Part shown: in pieces, positions 16,490 through 24,895 of the stretch
How positions within the stretch are numbered: the first letter of the stretch is position 1
Layout: the number at the start of each line of letters is the position of its first letter
From: CAIUPE01 sp046092445
Lineage (GTDB): Bacteria; Pseudomonadota; Alphaproteobacteria; Rhizobiales; Beijerinckiaceae
Direction of reading: 5' to 3'
DNA: 44,262 bases
NCBI GenBank assembly: GCA_046092445.1
Contig: JBJTDR010000081.1
Span: 1-44,262 of the forward strand
Notes under the pieces: model-generated
The model's input: the letters and a program-made list of their open reading frames with translations, nothing else
Told to the model about the DNA's origin: nothing
Database searches by the model: none
Translations under genes and position numbers: made by a program

Positions 16490-17713
16490 ATGAGCATGCC
16501 TCGTTCTGTCCGGCATATCAATGAAAGCCGTGTCCTCAGAGCCCTGTTCGAGGACCGTGGCCTCAGCCGTGCTGACCTCGCGCGAAAACTCGGCCTTACA
16601 AGATCGACGATTGGCAATATCGTCAATAATCTGATGGCCGAAGGTTTCGTGTCCGAAATGGATCACGCGGGCGGGGAAGAGATCGAGTCACGCTCGGGCA
16701 GGCCAAGTCAGGGACTCGATCTCAACAGATCTGGTGCCTTTTTCGTCGGGGCCGATATCGGCGCGGATCGTTTGTGCGTCGTCGCGCTCGATCTTCGTGG
16801 TCATCTCGTTGCAACGGAAACCGAAAATTTCGACCACCTTGCAACATCTCCAGAGAGAGCTATCGGGCGCCTCGCCGAAATGATCAGGTCTCTGATCACA
16901 ACGCTTGATAATCCCGAATCGATTCGGGGGATCTGCCTCACGCTTCCGGGCGTTGTAGACAAGCAGGGCGTGCTCGTCCGTGCTCCGTCACTGAACTGGA
17001 AGCAAATCCCGGCCCGCGAGATGCTTGCCGATGCACTCGACGTTCACAGCACGCTTCTCGTCGAGAATGACGCGAATGCGTTCGCAGCAGGTGAGCTTTA
17101 TCGCTCGGGCGATTCGTCACGACTCAACGCCCTCTGCGTCTTCATCGACAGTGGCGTCGGCGGAGCTATTATTTCCGATGGCCGCGTCATGCGCGGCTTT
17201 CGCGGCTATGCCGGCGAGGTTGGTCACATCTTTTTGGGCGCCGATGGGTTCTCCGCGTTTTCATCCTTGCCCGGCACCTTCGAGAGCTTCGTCGGCATCA
17301 AAGCCCTGCTCGCGCGCTATGCCTTTCATGGCGGAAGCGGTCAGAACATTGAGTCCGTTGTTCGGGCGCTCGAAGCGGGCAAGCAATCCGCCCGCAAGTC
17401 ACTCGATGAATGGGCCTGGTGGCTCGGGCGCGGGCTTGCCGTTCTCACATCTGTTCTTGATCCGGAAAAAATCGTCGTTGGCGGCGCGCTCGCAATACTC
17501 TATCCCCATGTCGAGCAGGAAACGATCCGGTCTCTGCGCCAGCATTTGCTGCCCGGGCATCCCCTTCCGCCGATCCTTGTATCAGGCCTCCGCGAGAATG
17601 CAGCAGCAATCGGTGGAGCCGCAATGCTCCACCATGATTTTCTGTCCATCAATCAGAGTGTCGTGTTTGAAGGTCAGGACCATTCGCCGTCAAGAATGCG
17701 GACCGTTGCATAA
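16490..17713 (+). CDS. ROK-family transcriptional regulator (NagC/XylR-like)
   Basis: This 407-aa DNA-binding sugar sensor has an N-terminal winged helix-turn-helix at about residues 10-55 (VLRALFEDRGLSRADLARKL then LTRSTIGNIVNNLMAEGF). A ROK domain follows with FVGADIGADRLCVVALDL, the sugar-site ENDANAFAAGE and SGVGGAIISDG. The cysteine-rich ROK zinc motif normally after GH is absent: the segment reads EVGHIFLGADGFSAFSSLPG. It is therefore a zinc-less regulator, and catalytic activity is unlikely. It is divergent from the sugar importer operon and almost certainly controls it. GGGAG precedes the ATG at 16490. Confidence 0.9.
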   Translation: MSMPRSVRHINESRVLRALFEDRGLSRADLARKLGLTRSTIGNIVNNLMAEGFVSEMDHAGGEEIESRSGRPSQGLDLNRSGAFFVGADIGADRLCVVALDLRGHLVATETENFDHLATSPERAIGRLAEMIRSLITTLDNPESIRGICLTLPGVVDKQGVLVRAPSLNWKQIPAREMLADALDVHSTLLVENDANAFAAGELYRSGDSSRLNALCVFIDSGVGGAIISDGRVMRGFRGYAGEVGHIFLGADGFSAFSSLPGTFESFVGIKALLARYAFHGGSGQNIESVVRALEAGKQSARKSLDEWAWWLGRGLAVLTSVLDPEKIVVGGALAILYPHVEQETIRSLRQHLLPGHPLPPILVSGLRENAAAIGGAAMLHHDFLSINQSVVFEGQDHSPSRMRTVA

Positions 17714-17830
17714 TCTGCCCGCCGCCCCTCGGAAGAGGTTTACGTCGGGCGCGCTCGCCATCAGGATCATTCTGATTGCCTCAAAATATGCGCCAGCCAT
17801 CCCCAGGCCGAACCCAAAACGCTGATAATT

Positions 17831-19327
17831 TCAAAGGACGGGCGTAAATTCCATCCGGCTTAAAACGTCACGATCCCGATCAATCCCGGGCGCAACCTCG
17901 ATGAGTGCCACGCCCTTTTGCGTCAGTTTGAACACGGCGCGTTCGGTCACATAAAGCACGGTCTGTCCGTTCAGCAGGGCTTGCTTGCCGCTGAAGGTAA
18001 TATGTTCGACCGCCCTCACCAGCTTAGGCACCGTGCCGTCAGATGCGATGTGCAATTTGCCATCAGACGTGGTTTCAACATCGAGCCCTTTCGCTTCAAA
18101 AGCGCCGCAAAAAACAACTCTACGCGCTGTCTGCGTGATATCGACAAAACCGCCCGGACCAACAAGGCGGCCGCCAATCTTCGAGACATTGACGTTGCCA
18201 TGCTCATCCATCTCGCCCATACCGAGAAAGGCGACATCAATTCCGCCGCCAGAATAGAAATCAAACTGGTCGACTGACGGAATGATCGCATCAGGGTCGA
18301 AGGCCGCGCCGAACATCGGTCCGTCAATCATCGCGCCATTGTGGATGCCCTGTTCCACCGAGCCCCAATAGCGAACGTCACCCGCCGCCTTGACAAGTGC
18401 CGGGATACCGCCCGGAATCCCGAAGCCGAAATTCACCGAACGTGCGTCACCCAATTCCTGCATCGCACGCTCTGCAATAATGCGGCGAATGCCCGTCGGC
18501 CGGTCCGGATGATCCTCGCCCTGCTCGGGCGCGAGTGCGGCAGCCCCCGATACTCTGGGATCATATCCCGGCAAATAGGTTTTGCGTGCGTCAGGCGCGA
18601 GAAGAATACCATCAATCAGAATACCGGGAATACGGCTGAGTCTTGCGGGATGCGCGCGTCGTGTCACGATCCGCTCGACTTGTGCAAACACCTTGCCGCC
18701 CGAATTATGCGCTGCCAGTGCGGCGGCATGGGCATCGAGGTCCGTAGGCTCACGCAAGAGCGAGAGCGTTCCACGCTCATCCGAATCACTGGCACGGATC
18801 AGGGCAAAATCGATCTTGAGCGGTTTATACCGCAGATAGTCACGGCCATCGAAACTGACATGTTCGACAAGCTCTTCGGTCGCCCTCTCATTGCACCGCC
18901 CGCCATCAACACGCGGGTCGGCAAAGGTCCCCAAACCGATCCGGGTGATCAATCCCGGGCGACCCGCCCCGATTTCACGCAGAAGCGACGAAATCACCCC
19001 GCCCGGAAAAGAATAGGCCTCGATTTTGTTCTCGGCCGCCAATCTCTGCATCGCGGGTGACCAGCTCCAATGCCCGCCAATAACGCGCTTCACCATCCCC
19101 TCATGCGCGAAACGTCCAAGGCCCGTGCCTTTGCCGTCGCCAATGCCGAGCGCATGAACGAGCGTCAGATCGCGCGGATGGCCCGTTTCCAGAAACGACG
19201 TTTCGAGCGCGGCATAAAGCGCGTCGGCTTCAAGAAAAATACCCGAAGCCGCAAGTGCGATAGTGGTACCATCGGGAATCATTTTTGCGATGTTTTCGGC
19301 ACTCAAACTCGGCACAGGACGTGTCAT
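17831..19327 (-). CDS. Acyl-CoA:acetate/3-ketoacid CoA transferase (fused subunits, YdiF-like)
   Basis: About 498 aa, a class I CoA transferase with both subunits on one chain. The N-terminal half has IPDGTTIALAASGIFLEADALYAALE, where many relatives have a GGF-type oxyanion loop. The C-terminal half has SVNFGFGIPGGIPALVKAAG and YWGSVEQGIHNGAM, whose glutamate fits the catalytic Glu that forms the CoA thioester. It moves CoA between acyl-CoA and acetate or a keto acid. ATG 19327 begins MTRPVPSLSAENIAKMI as in relatives; a start at 19381 would add 18 unlikely residues. It is divergent from an acyl-CoA dehydrogenase gene, so both probably act on one organic acid. Confidence 0.88.
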   Translation of the reverse strand: MTRPVPSLSAENIAKMIPDGTTIALAASGIFLEADALYAALETSFLETGHPRDLTLVHALGIGDGKGTGLGRFAHEGMVKRVIGGHWSWSPAMQRLAAENKIEAYSFPGGVISSLLREIGAGRPGLITRIGLGTFADPRVDGGRCNERATEELVEHVSFDGRDYLRYKPLKIDFALIRASDSDERGTLSLLREPTDLDAHAAALAAHNSGGKVFAQVERIVTRRAHPARLSRIPGILIDGILLAPDARKTYLPGYDPRVSGAAALAPEQGEDHPDRPTGIRRIIAERAMQELGDARSVNFGFGIPGGIPALVKAAGDVRYWGSVEQGIHNGAMIDGPMFGAAFDPDAIIPSVDQFDFYSGGGIDVAFLGMGEMDEHGNVNVSKIGGRLVGPGGFVDITQTARRVVFCGAFEAKGLDVETTSDGKLHIASDGTVPKLVRAVEHITFSGKQALLNGQTVLYVTERAVFKLTQKGVALIEVAPGIDRDRDVLSRMEFTPVL

Positions 19328-19396
19328 TCTGAGTCTTTCTTCAGATGATGACGGCAGATGGAGCAGCTTGTGATGGGCCACAAAGGCAGGATATCC

Positions 19397-19425
19397 TTGA
19401 CGAAAGCGTTACCTGAAACTAAATA
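19397..19425 (+). promoter_or_regulatory. Putative promoter of the acyl-CoA dehydrogenase gene
   Basis: TTGACG (19397-19402) and TAAATA (19420-19425) are spaced 17 bp apart in the divergent gap between the CoA transferase and acyl-CoA dehydrogenase genes. The -10 region overlaps an imperfect operator-like element, AACTA (19417-19421) and TAGTT (19432-19436), flanked by two GTTAC copies 25 bp apart (19409 and 19434). No regulator gene is present nearby. Confidence 0.4.
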
Positions 19426-19499
19426 ACCAGATAGTTACATAACGGCTTTTTCTAATCCACGTTTTGATATTCCGTCAATAAGTTCTGCACACTGCAGGT

Positions 19500-20678
19500 A
19501 TGCCAGAAAGCTATCAGATGGTAGTCCTTCCAAAAAACGAGCCGCAAACCTATCGCGACATTGAGGCGATGGCGCGGCGTTTTGCAACCGACGCTATTCG
19601 CCCGGAGGCGGAAATTCTTGATCGGGATGAACTTTTCCCTGATCATCTTTATAAGCAAATGGCGGAACTCGGCCTTTTTGGAATTACGGTGCCGGACGCA
19701 CTCGGCGGAGCAGGGCTCGATTGCGTCGCCTACGCGATTGTGATGGAAGAGCTTGCGCATGGCTATTCCTCTGTCGCCGATCAATGCGGCCTCGTCGAAC
19801 TGATTGGCACATTGCTCACGCGATATGGCTCTGCCACCCAGCAGAAGCGCTGGCTCGGCGAGGTTCTCTCGTTTCGCACCAAAGTCGCCTATTGCATTAC
19901 CGAGGCGGAAGCAGGTTCGGATGTCTCGGGCATCAAAACAACCGCCGTCAAAACGGCATCCGGCTGGATGTTGAACGGCAGTAAAATCTGGATTCATAAC
20001 GCACCGATTGCCGATATCGGCTTCGTGCTCGCCCGCACCGACCCTGCTGCCGGCCATCGCGGCATGTCGATTTTTATCGTGCCGCTGGACGCAAAAGGGG
20101 TTTCGCGCGGACCTAAAGAGCACAAGATGGGTCAGCGTGCGAGTCAGGTCGGCGCATTGCATTTCGAGAATGTAATACTCGACGATGACGCCCTTTTAGG
20201 CGAACCCGGCCGCGGCTTTCACATCATGATGAGCGTACTCGAGAAAGGGCGGGTGGGTATTGCAGCACTCGCCATAGGCATTGCGCAAGCCGGGCTTGAT
20301 GCCGCGCTCGACTACGCAAAGACACGGCGTCAATTTGGCAGCCCCATCATCGATAATCAGGGCCTGCAATGGATGCTCGCCGATATGGCGAAGGAGATCG
20401 CCGCCGCAAGGGCACTCGTGCATCACGCCGCACTCCTGATTGATAATGAACAACCCGCCAACGCCGCCTGCTCGATGGCAAAACTCTTCGCCGGCGATAT
20501 GGTGGTTGCCCAGACCAGCAATGCGGTGCAGATTTTTGGGGGCTCCGGCTTTATCCGCGGATTCGAGGTCGAGAGGCTTTATCGCGACGCCAAAATCTGC
20601 CAAATCTACGAGGGAACACAGCAGATTCAACGGACAGTGATTGCGCGCGAGCTGATCAAGAACGGGTCACGCCTCTGA
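19500..20678 (+). CDS. Acyl-CoA dehydrogenase
   Basis: This 392-aa FAD enzyme introduces a trans-2,3 double bond into an acyl-CoA and passes electrons to ETF. Visible are the helical N-terminal domain, the flavin and substrate signature YCITEAEAGSDVSGIKTTA, the C-terminal QIFGGSGFIRGFEVERLYRD, and the YEGTQQIQR segment. In the YEGT position most short- and medium-chain enzymes have their catalytic glutamate. The chain-length preference is not decided. ATG 19518 (MVVLPKNEP) is an alternative start with AGAAAG upstream, while the start used here has only a weak CAGG. It leads a plus-strand run with an SDR, DUF993 and isomerase genes. Confidence 0.92.
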   Translation: MPESYQMVVLPKNEPQTYRDIEAMARRFATDAIRPEAEILDRDELFPDHLYKQMAELGLFGITVPDALGGAGLDCVAYAIVMEELAHGYSSVADQCGLVELIGTLLTRYGSATQQKRWLGEVLSFRTKVAYCITEAEAGSDVSGIKTTAVKTASGWMLNGSKIWIHNAPIADIGFVLARTDPAAGHRGMSIFIVPLDAKGVSRGPKEHKMGQRASQVGALHFENVILDDDALLGEPGRGFHIMMSVLEKGRVGIAALAIGIAQAGLDAALDYAKTRRQFGSPIIDNQGLQWMLADMAKEIAAARALVHHAALLIDNEQPANAACSMAKLFAGDMVVAQTSNAVQIFGGSGFIRGFEVERLYRDAKICQIYEGTQQIQRTVIARELIKNGSRL

Positions 20679-20693
20679 AGGACGATAAGCGAC

Positions 20694-21473
20694 ATGACAA
20701 CGCAACCACATCGTGCAGCCCTCATCACCGGGTCGAGCCGGGGGATCGGCAAGGGGATTGCGCTGGCGCTCGCTTCCGTCGGCTATGCCGTCGGGATCAA
20801 TGCACCGACTGCCGATGACGAAGTGACCGCAACGGTATCGGAGTTGAATGCGCTTGGTGCCAAGGCCGTCGCAATCCCCGGCGATGTCGCTGACATTTCA
20901 GCCCATGCCGCCCTTCTTGATCGCGCGGAGGCGATACTTGGTCCGCTCACAACCCTCGTCAACAATGCCGGCGTCGGCGTCTTGTCACGCGGTGATTTAC
21001 TCGATGTCACACCGGAAAGTTATGATCGGTGCCTCGCGATCAACACCCGCGCACCGTTTTTTCTCACGCAAGCCTGGGCGAAGCGCGTTTTACAGCGTGA
21101 GCGGCCAGCCAATGTCCATCATTGCGTGATCACGATTTCGTCGGCAAATGCGGAAGCTGTCGCAGTCGCGCGAGGCGAATATTGCGTGTCGAAAGCCGGT
21201 GCGGCGATGGTCGCAAAAGTGTTCGCCGTGCGTCTCGGCGGCGAGGAGATCGGCTCATACGATATTCGCCCGGGCCTCATCGAAACGCCGATGACTGCTA
21301 TTGTTCAAGACCATTACCGCAAGCGTATCAAAGAGGGCTTGACCGTTATCCAACGGATGGGACAACCAAAAGATATCGGCGATATGACCATCGCACTCGC
21401 CACTGGCCAATTGGCATTTTGCACCGGGCAAGTCCTCTCCGCCGATGGCGGCCTTGTCATCCCGAGATTTTGA
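20694..21473 (+). CDS. SDR-family 3-ketoacyl-reductase-like oxidoreductase
   Basis: A 259-aa classical SDR of FabG type, with the cofactor loop TGSSRGIG (12-19), NNAG (90-93), and catalytic S150, Y163 and K167 in YCVSK. The C-terminus is CTGQVLSADGGLVIPRF. The residue pattern SSR in the glycine loop is common in NADP-preferring ketoreductases. It begins 15 bp after the acyl-CoA dehydrogenase and 23 bp before the DUF993 gene. Alone it could reduce a 3-keto acid or a keto sugar. The neighbouring DUF993 and isomerase genes favour a sugar-acid substrate, the acyl-CoA dehydrogenase favours a fatty or branched acid. This conflict is unresolved. Confidence 0.88.
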   Translation: MTTQPHRAALITGSSRGIGKGIALALASVGYAVGINAPTADDEVTATVSELNALGAKAVAIPGDVADISAHAALLDRAEAILGPLTTLVNNAGVGVLSRGDLLDVTPESYDRCLAINTRAPFFLTQAWAKRVLQRERPANVHHCVITISSANAEAVAVARGEYCVSKAGAAMVAKVFAVRLGGEEIGSYDIRPGLIETPMTAIVQDHYRKRIKEGLTVIQRMGQPKDIGDMTIALATGQLAFCTGQVLSADGGLVIPRF

Positions 21474-21496
21474 ACATTTAGACATCGGACACGATC

Positions 21497-22663
21497 ATGA
21501 CCTCGATTTTGCTCCCCGATACGAAGGGCCACCTCACCCGCTACACCTTGACCGGCGTCCCGATTGAAACGCCCAAGGGCCCGCATGATTTCAGCCGCAT
21601 CGCATTTTCAGCAGCCCATGTCGTCGCGGATCCCTTCTCTGCCCGTGAGCCGAGTATCGGCCCGGCAATTGAGTGGGACGCAACCCTTGCCTATCGCCGT
21701 CACTTGCTGGATCTCGGACTGGGTATTGCCGAAGCGATGGATACCGCGCAACGCGGCGGCGGCCTCGACTGGCCGGGCGCCCTCGAGCTGATTACCCATT
21801 CGCTGCAAGCAGCAAAGCCGGAAGAGCGCGACCGGATTTTCTCAGGCATCGGCACGGATCATTTGTCGCCCAACGATGCCCGCTCGATTGATGACGTGAT
21901 CCGCGCCTATCTTGAACAGGTCGAGGCCGTCCAGAAACGCGGTGGCCGGATGATCATGATGGCGAGCCGCGCCTTGGCCAGGAGCGCGAATTCTGCAAAA
22001 GAGTACGAGACCGTCTATGCCAAGGTTCTGGCTGCATGCGACAAGCCTGTCATCCTGCATTGGCTCGGCAATATGTTCGATCCGCAACTGAAAAACTATT
22101 GGGGCGCTGATACGTTCGAGACAGCACTTGAAACCTCTTTGCGTGTCATCGAAGCCAATGCCGCAAAAATTGACGGCATCAAAATATCGCTGCTGGACGG
22201 TCAGAAAGAAATTCTCATGCGCCGCCGCCTTCCCCATGGCGTCAAAATGTATACCGGGGACGATTTCAATTATCCCGAATTGATCAAAGGCGATGCGCAG
22301 GGGTTCAGCCACGCTTTGCTTGGCATTTTCGATGCAATTGCCCCTGCTGCGTCGGCAGCACTTGCCGCGCTCAAAGCAGGCAATAATGCCGCCTATGACC
22401 GGATTTTTGCACCAACCGTGCCGTTATCCCGCCTCATCTTCCGCAGCCCGACGCAATATTACAAAACCGGCATTGTGTTTCTTGCCTATCTTAACGGCTT
22501 CCAGCCGCATTTCACCATGATTGGCGGCGCGCAATCCATGCGACCGCTACCCTATTTCACGGAACTTTTCACGCTTGCAGACAAAGCAGGATTGCTCGCC
22601 AACCCCGATGACGCCGCTCGCAGGATGCAGCGTTTCCTCGCACTCTACGGCGTCGATTCGTGA
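21497..22663 (+). CDS. DUF993 protein, dihydrodipicolinate-synthase-like barrel
   Basis: A 388-aa protein of the DUF993 family, often labelled dihydrodipicolinate synthase family. The barrel segments RGGRMIMMASRALAR, KPVILHWLGNMFDP and KIDGIKISLLDGQKE are visible. The lysine in GIKISLLD matches the Schiff-base lysine position of DHDPS/NAL aldolases, so a pyruvate-type or sugar-acid aldolase or dehydratase is a fair inference. No member with a firmly known reaction is recalled. Its ATG at 21497 follows the SDR by 23 bp, and its stop shares one base with the start of the isomerase gene. DUF993 beside a sugar isomerase/epimerase is a recurrent pairing in sugar-catabolic clusters. Confidence 0.85.
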   Translation: MTSILLPDTKGHLTRYTLTGVPIETPKGPHDFSRIAFSAAHVVADPFSAREPSIGPAIEWDATLAYRRHLLDLGLGIAEAMDTAQRGGGLDWPGALELITHSLQAAKPEERDRIFSGIGTDHLSPNDARSIDDVIRAYLEQVEAVQKRGGRMIMMASRALARSANSAKEYETVYAKVLAACDKPVILHWLGNMFDPQLKNYWGADTFETALETSLRVIEANAAKIDGIKISLLDGQKEILMRRRLPHGVKMYTGDDFNYPELIKGDAQGFSHALLGIFDAIAPAASAALAALKAGNNAAYDRIFAPTVPLSRLIFRSPTQYYKTGIVFLAYLNGFQPHFTMIGGAQSMRPLPYFTELFTLADKAGLLANPDDAARRMQRFLALYGVDS

Positions 22664-23520
22664 TGCGTGATCTCGCGAACCGTCTCGATCTTTGTTCGAT
22701 CAACACAGCGACACTGGGTCATCGCGAAAAAATCAGCACGGTGGTCGACGCCGTCGCACGACACGGCTATGGCGCCATCTGCCCGTGGCGCCGCGATCTT
22801 CAAGAGGAGAACGTCGCAGCCATTGCCCGCCAGATCCGTGATGCCCGATTGACTGTTTCGGGCTATTGCCGCTCCACCTATTTCCCGGCGTTCACGCCGC
22901 AGGAATTAGAGGCGAATATCGCTGACAATATCAAAGCCGTCACAGATGCTGCCACCCTTGGCGCTGCGTGCTTTGTGCTTGTCGTCGGCTCTCTGCCGGA
23001 AGGCTCGCGTGATTTGACTGCTGCGCGCGCTCAGGTCGAAGATGGCGTTTCGCGCCTGCTCGAGCACGCAAAAAAGGTCGGCATTCGTCTCGCACTCGAG
23101 CCTTTGCATCCGATGTATGCCGGAGATCGTTCCTGCCTCAACACGCTGCAACAAGCGCTCGATCTGGCGGACAAGATCGAACCGGGTTCACCGTCCCTGC
23201 CGTCACTCGGCGTTGCAGTTGATGTCTACCATGTCTGGTGGGATCCCGATCTCGCCAGAGAAATTGCACGCGCAGGCAACGAAAACCGGCTTTTCGGCTA
23301 TCATGTGTGCGACTGGCTTGTGCCGACCCGCGATCTGCTGACGGATCGCGGTATGATGGGCGATGGCGTCATCGACCTGCGCATGATCCGCACACTGATG
23401 GAATCAGCAAACTATAACGGCCCCGTCGAGGTCGAGATATTCTCGTCCCTCGATTGGTGGAAACGCTCGATGGATGATGTTCTGGCGATGTGCAGCGAGC
23501 GGTTACAGACCGTCTGTTGA
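22663..23520 (+). CDS. Sugar phosphate isomerase/epimerase
   Basis: A 285-aa xylose-isomerase-like TIM barrel. The metal-ligand segments ALEPLHPMYAGDR, VAVDVYHVWWDPDL, FGYHVCDW and PVEVEIFS are all present, so unlike its relative in the sugar operon this one keeps the full ligand set (Glu, Asp, His, Glu). ATG 22663 shares its first base with the DUF993 stop (TGATG), which implies coupled translation and probably a shared pathway. A GTG at 22660 is also possible. The substrate is unknown. It faces the convergent enoyl-CoA hydratase gene with 6 bp between stops. Confidence 0.87.
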   Translation: MRDLANRLDLCSINTATLGHREKISTVVDAVARHGYGAICPWRRDLQEENVAAIARQIRDARLTVSGYCRSTYFPAFTPQELEANIADNIKAVTDAATLGAACFVLVVGSLPEGSRDLTAARAQVEDGVSRLLEHAKKVGIRLALEPLHPMYAGDRSCLNTLQQALDLADKIEPGSPSLPSLGVAVDVYHVWWDPDLAREIARAGNENRLFGYHVCDWLVPTRDLLTDRGMMGDGVIDLRMIRTLMESANYNGPVEVEIFSSLDWWKRSMDDVLAMCSERLQTVC

Positions 23521-23526
23521 GCCTGC

Positions 23527-24294
23527 TCAATCGTGAAAATTGGGCTTCCGCTTTTCCTTGAAACTCGCAACACCTTCCGCCTTGTCGGATGAGGCAGCGA
23601 TCAATGCACCTGATAAACTGTCCAGTGCTGCGGCTGTTCCCTCACCATTAGCAGCATTCAGCACGAGCTTTGTTGCCTCGATAGCACGCGGTGACAGGGT
23701 CGCGATCCGCTCGGCAACCGCCAGTGCCGCTGCCATCGGATCCGGTGAAATCTCGTTGAGAAATCCCGCCTGATGCATCCGCTCGGCTGAGATGCGCGAA
23801 CCAGCCAATGCCATTTCCCGCAGAACAGCCTGCGGCACGAGCGCCGCGAGACGTTGCGCGCCCGACCAACCCGGAACGATCCCGATTGTTGTTTCCGGCA
23901 GCGCGAACTGGGCATGCGGTGCGCTCATTCTGAGATCGCTTGTCGCCAGCAATTCCAACCCGCCGCCAAACGCCATGCCTTTCACCGCCGCAATCAGGGG
24001 CACCGGCAAGCGCGCGAGGCGATCAAACAAACGATGCCCCTTCGGCACCCATTCCCGCGAGAATTGTACAGCATCCAGCGCCGACCATTCATTGATATCC
24101 GCACCCGTACAGAACGCCTTTTCCCCGGCACCTGTGATCACAACGGCATGAATCGTGCGGTCGCGTTCGACCGTTATCGCACAGTCCTCGAGCGCATCAA
24201 GCATCCCGAGCGTCAGAGCGTTGCCTTTGGCCGGATTATCAATCGTGACAATCAGCGTCGCGCCCCGCCTCTCCTGTCCGATCATGCCGCTCAT
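23527..24294 (-). CDS. Enoyl-CoA hydratase/isomerase (crotonase family)
   Basis: A 255-aa crotonase-fold protein. The CoA-binding and oxyanion-hole segments are GAGEKAFCTGADINEW and AAVKGMAFGGGLELLATSDLRM, and ALPETTIGIVPGWSGAQRL holds the hydratase-type glutamate region. The protein ends FKEKRKPNFHD, the typical C-terminal motif. ATG 24294 overlaps the GlcG/HbpS stop in an ATGA; the longer in-frame start at 24336 would run back into that gene. It most likely hydrates the product of an acyl-CoA dehydrogenase, for example the one at 19500. Confidence 0.9.
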   Translation of the reverse strand: MSGMIGQERRGATLIVTIDNPAKGNALTLGMLDALEDCAITVERDRTIHAVVITGAGEKAFCTGADINEWSALDAVQFSREWVPKGHRLFDRLARLPVPLIAAVKGMAFGGGLELLATSDLRMSAPHAQFALPETTIGIVPGWSGAQRLAALVPQAVLREMALAGSRISAERMHQAGFLNEISPDPMAAALAVAERIATLSPRAIEATKLVLNAANGEGTAAALDSLSGALIAASSDKAEGVASFKEKRKPNFHD

Positions 24295-24722
24295 TTCGAA
24301 GTAAGACCCAAAGCGGCAAGTGCCGTCTCCGCGCATTCGGCATCCTCATGTCCGACTGCGCCCGAAACGCCGATCCCGCCGATAATCGTTCCATCCTCGA
24401 CAATGGGTACACCGCCCTGCCATGTGATCAAACGCGGACGGTTGGCCATGCCCATTGTCAAATCAGGCGAGCTTCCCATCCGCTCGGCGAGCGCCTTCGT
24501 CGTCCGGCGGAGCGAGGCCGCCGTATAGGCTTTGTCCAGCGCGATATCACCGGTGATCGCATTCACGCCATCCATCCGCGCCGAGGCGACAGCCGCGCCG
24601 GCCGAATCGACAACAACAACAGCGATCTTCCAGTTGCGGGACTGCGCGTGTTTGATCGCTTCAGTGGTCAACCGGAGCGCGGATGCCAGTGCAACCGACT
24701 GGATGGTGATGGAATGGGTCAT
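24291..24722 (-). CDS. GlcG/HbpS-family protein (DUF336)
   Basis: A 143-aa small cytosolic protein of the GlcG/HbpS family. The signature segments AVVVVDSAGAAVASARMDGV, DIALDKAYTAASLRRTTKAL, TWQGGVPIVEDGTIIGGIGVSGA and EDAECAETALAAL are present. Members form octamers; HbpS binds haem, while GlcG-type members occur in organic-acid and diol operons with unclear roles. It is coupled (ATGA) to the enoyl-CoA hydratase gene, so a metabolic accessory role is more likely than haem sensing. The stretch upstream (24723-24895) holds only the xsc terminator. Confidence 0.85.
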   Translation of the reverse strand: MTHSITIQSVALASALRLTTEAIKHAQSRNWKIAVVVVDSAGAAVASARMDGVNAITGDIALDKAYTAASLRRTTKALAERMGSSPDLTMGMANRPRLITWQGGVPIVEDGTIIGGIGVSGAVGHEDAECAETALAALGLTSK

Positions 24723-24830
24723 ACGAATCCTGAAATCGAGCGTACGCCTTTCAGCGTCTCCATGTACTGATTTTGCACCTTCTGCGTTCTGCTTACAATC
24801 CGGTTATCGGCGAAAATTTGTCCTCCACGC

Positions 24831-24867
24831 AAAAAAACCCGCCGACTACTTCGATGCAGTCGGCGGG
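24831..24867 (-). terminator. Intrinsic terminator of xsc
   Basis: Read on the minus strand, CCCGCCGACT (24867-24858), a 10-nt loop and AGTCGGCGGG (24847-24838) form a perfect 10-bp GC-rich stem followed by seven Ts (24837-24831). It lies 29 bp beyond the xsc stop and separates xsc from the HbpS-hydratase pair, so those two are probably transcribed from their own promoter. Confidence 0.9.
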
Positions 24868-24895
24868 GTGAAAAACGTCACGCTATTGACGCGGT

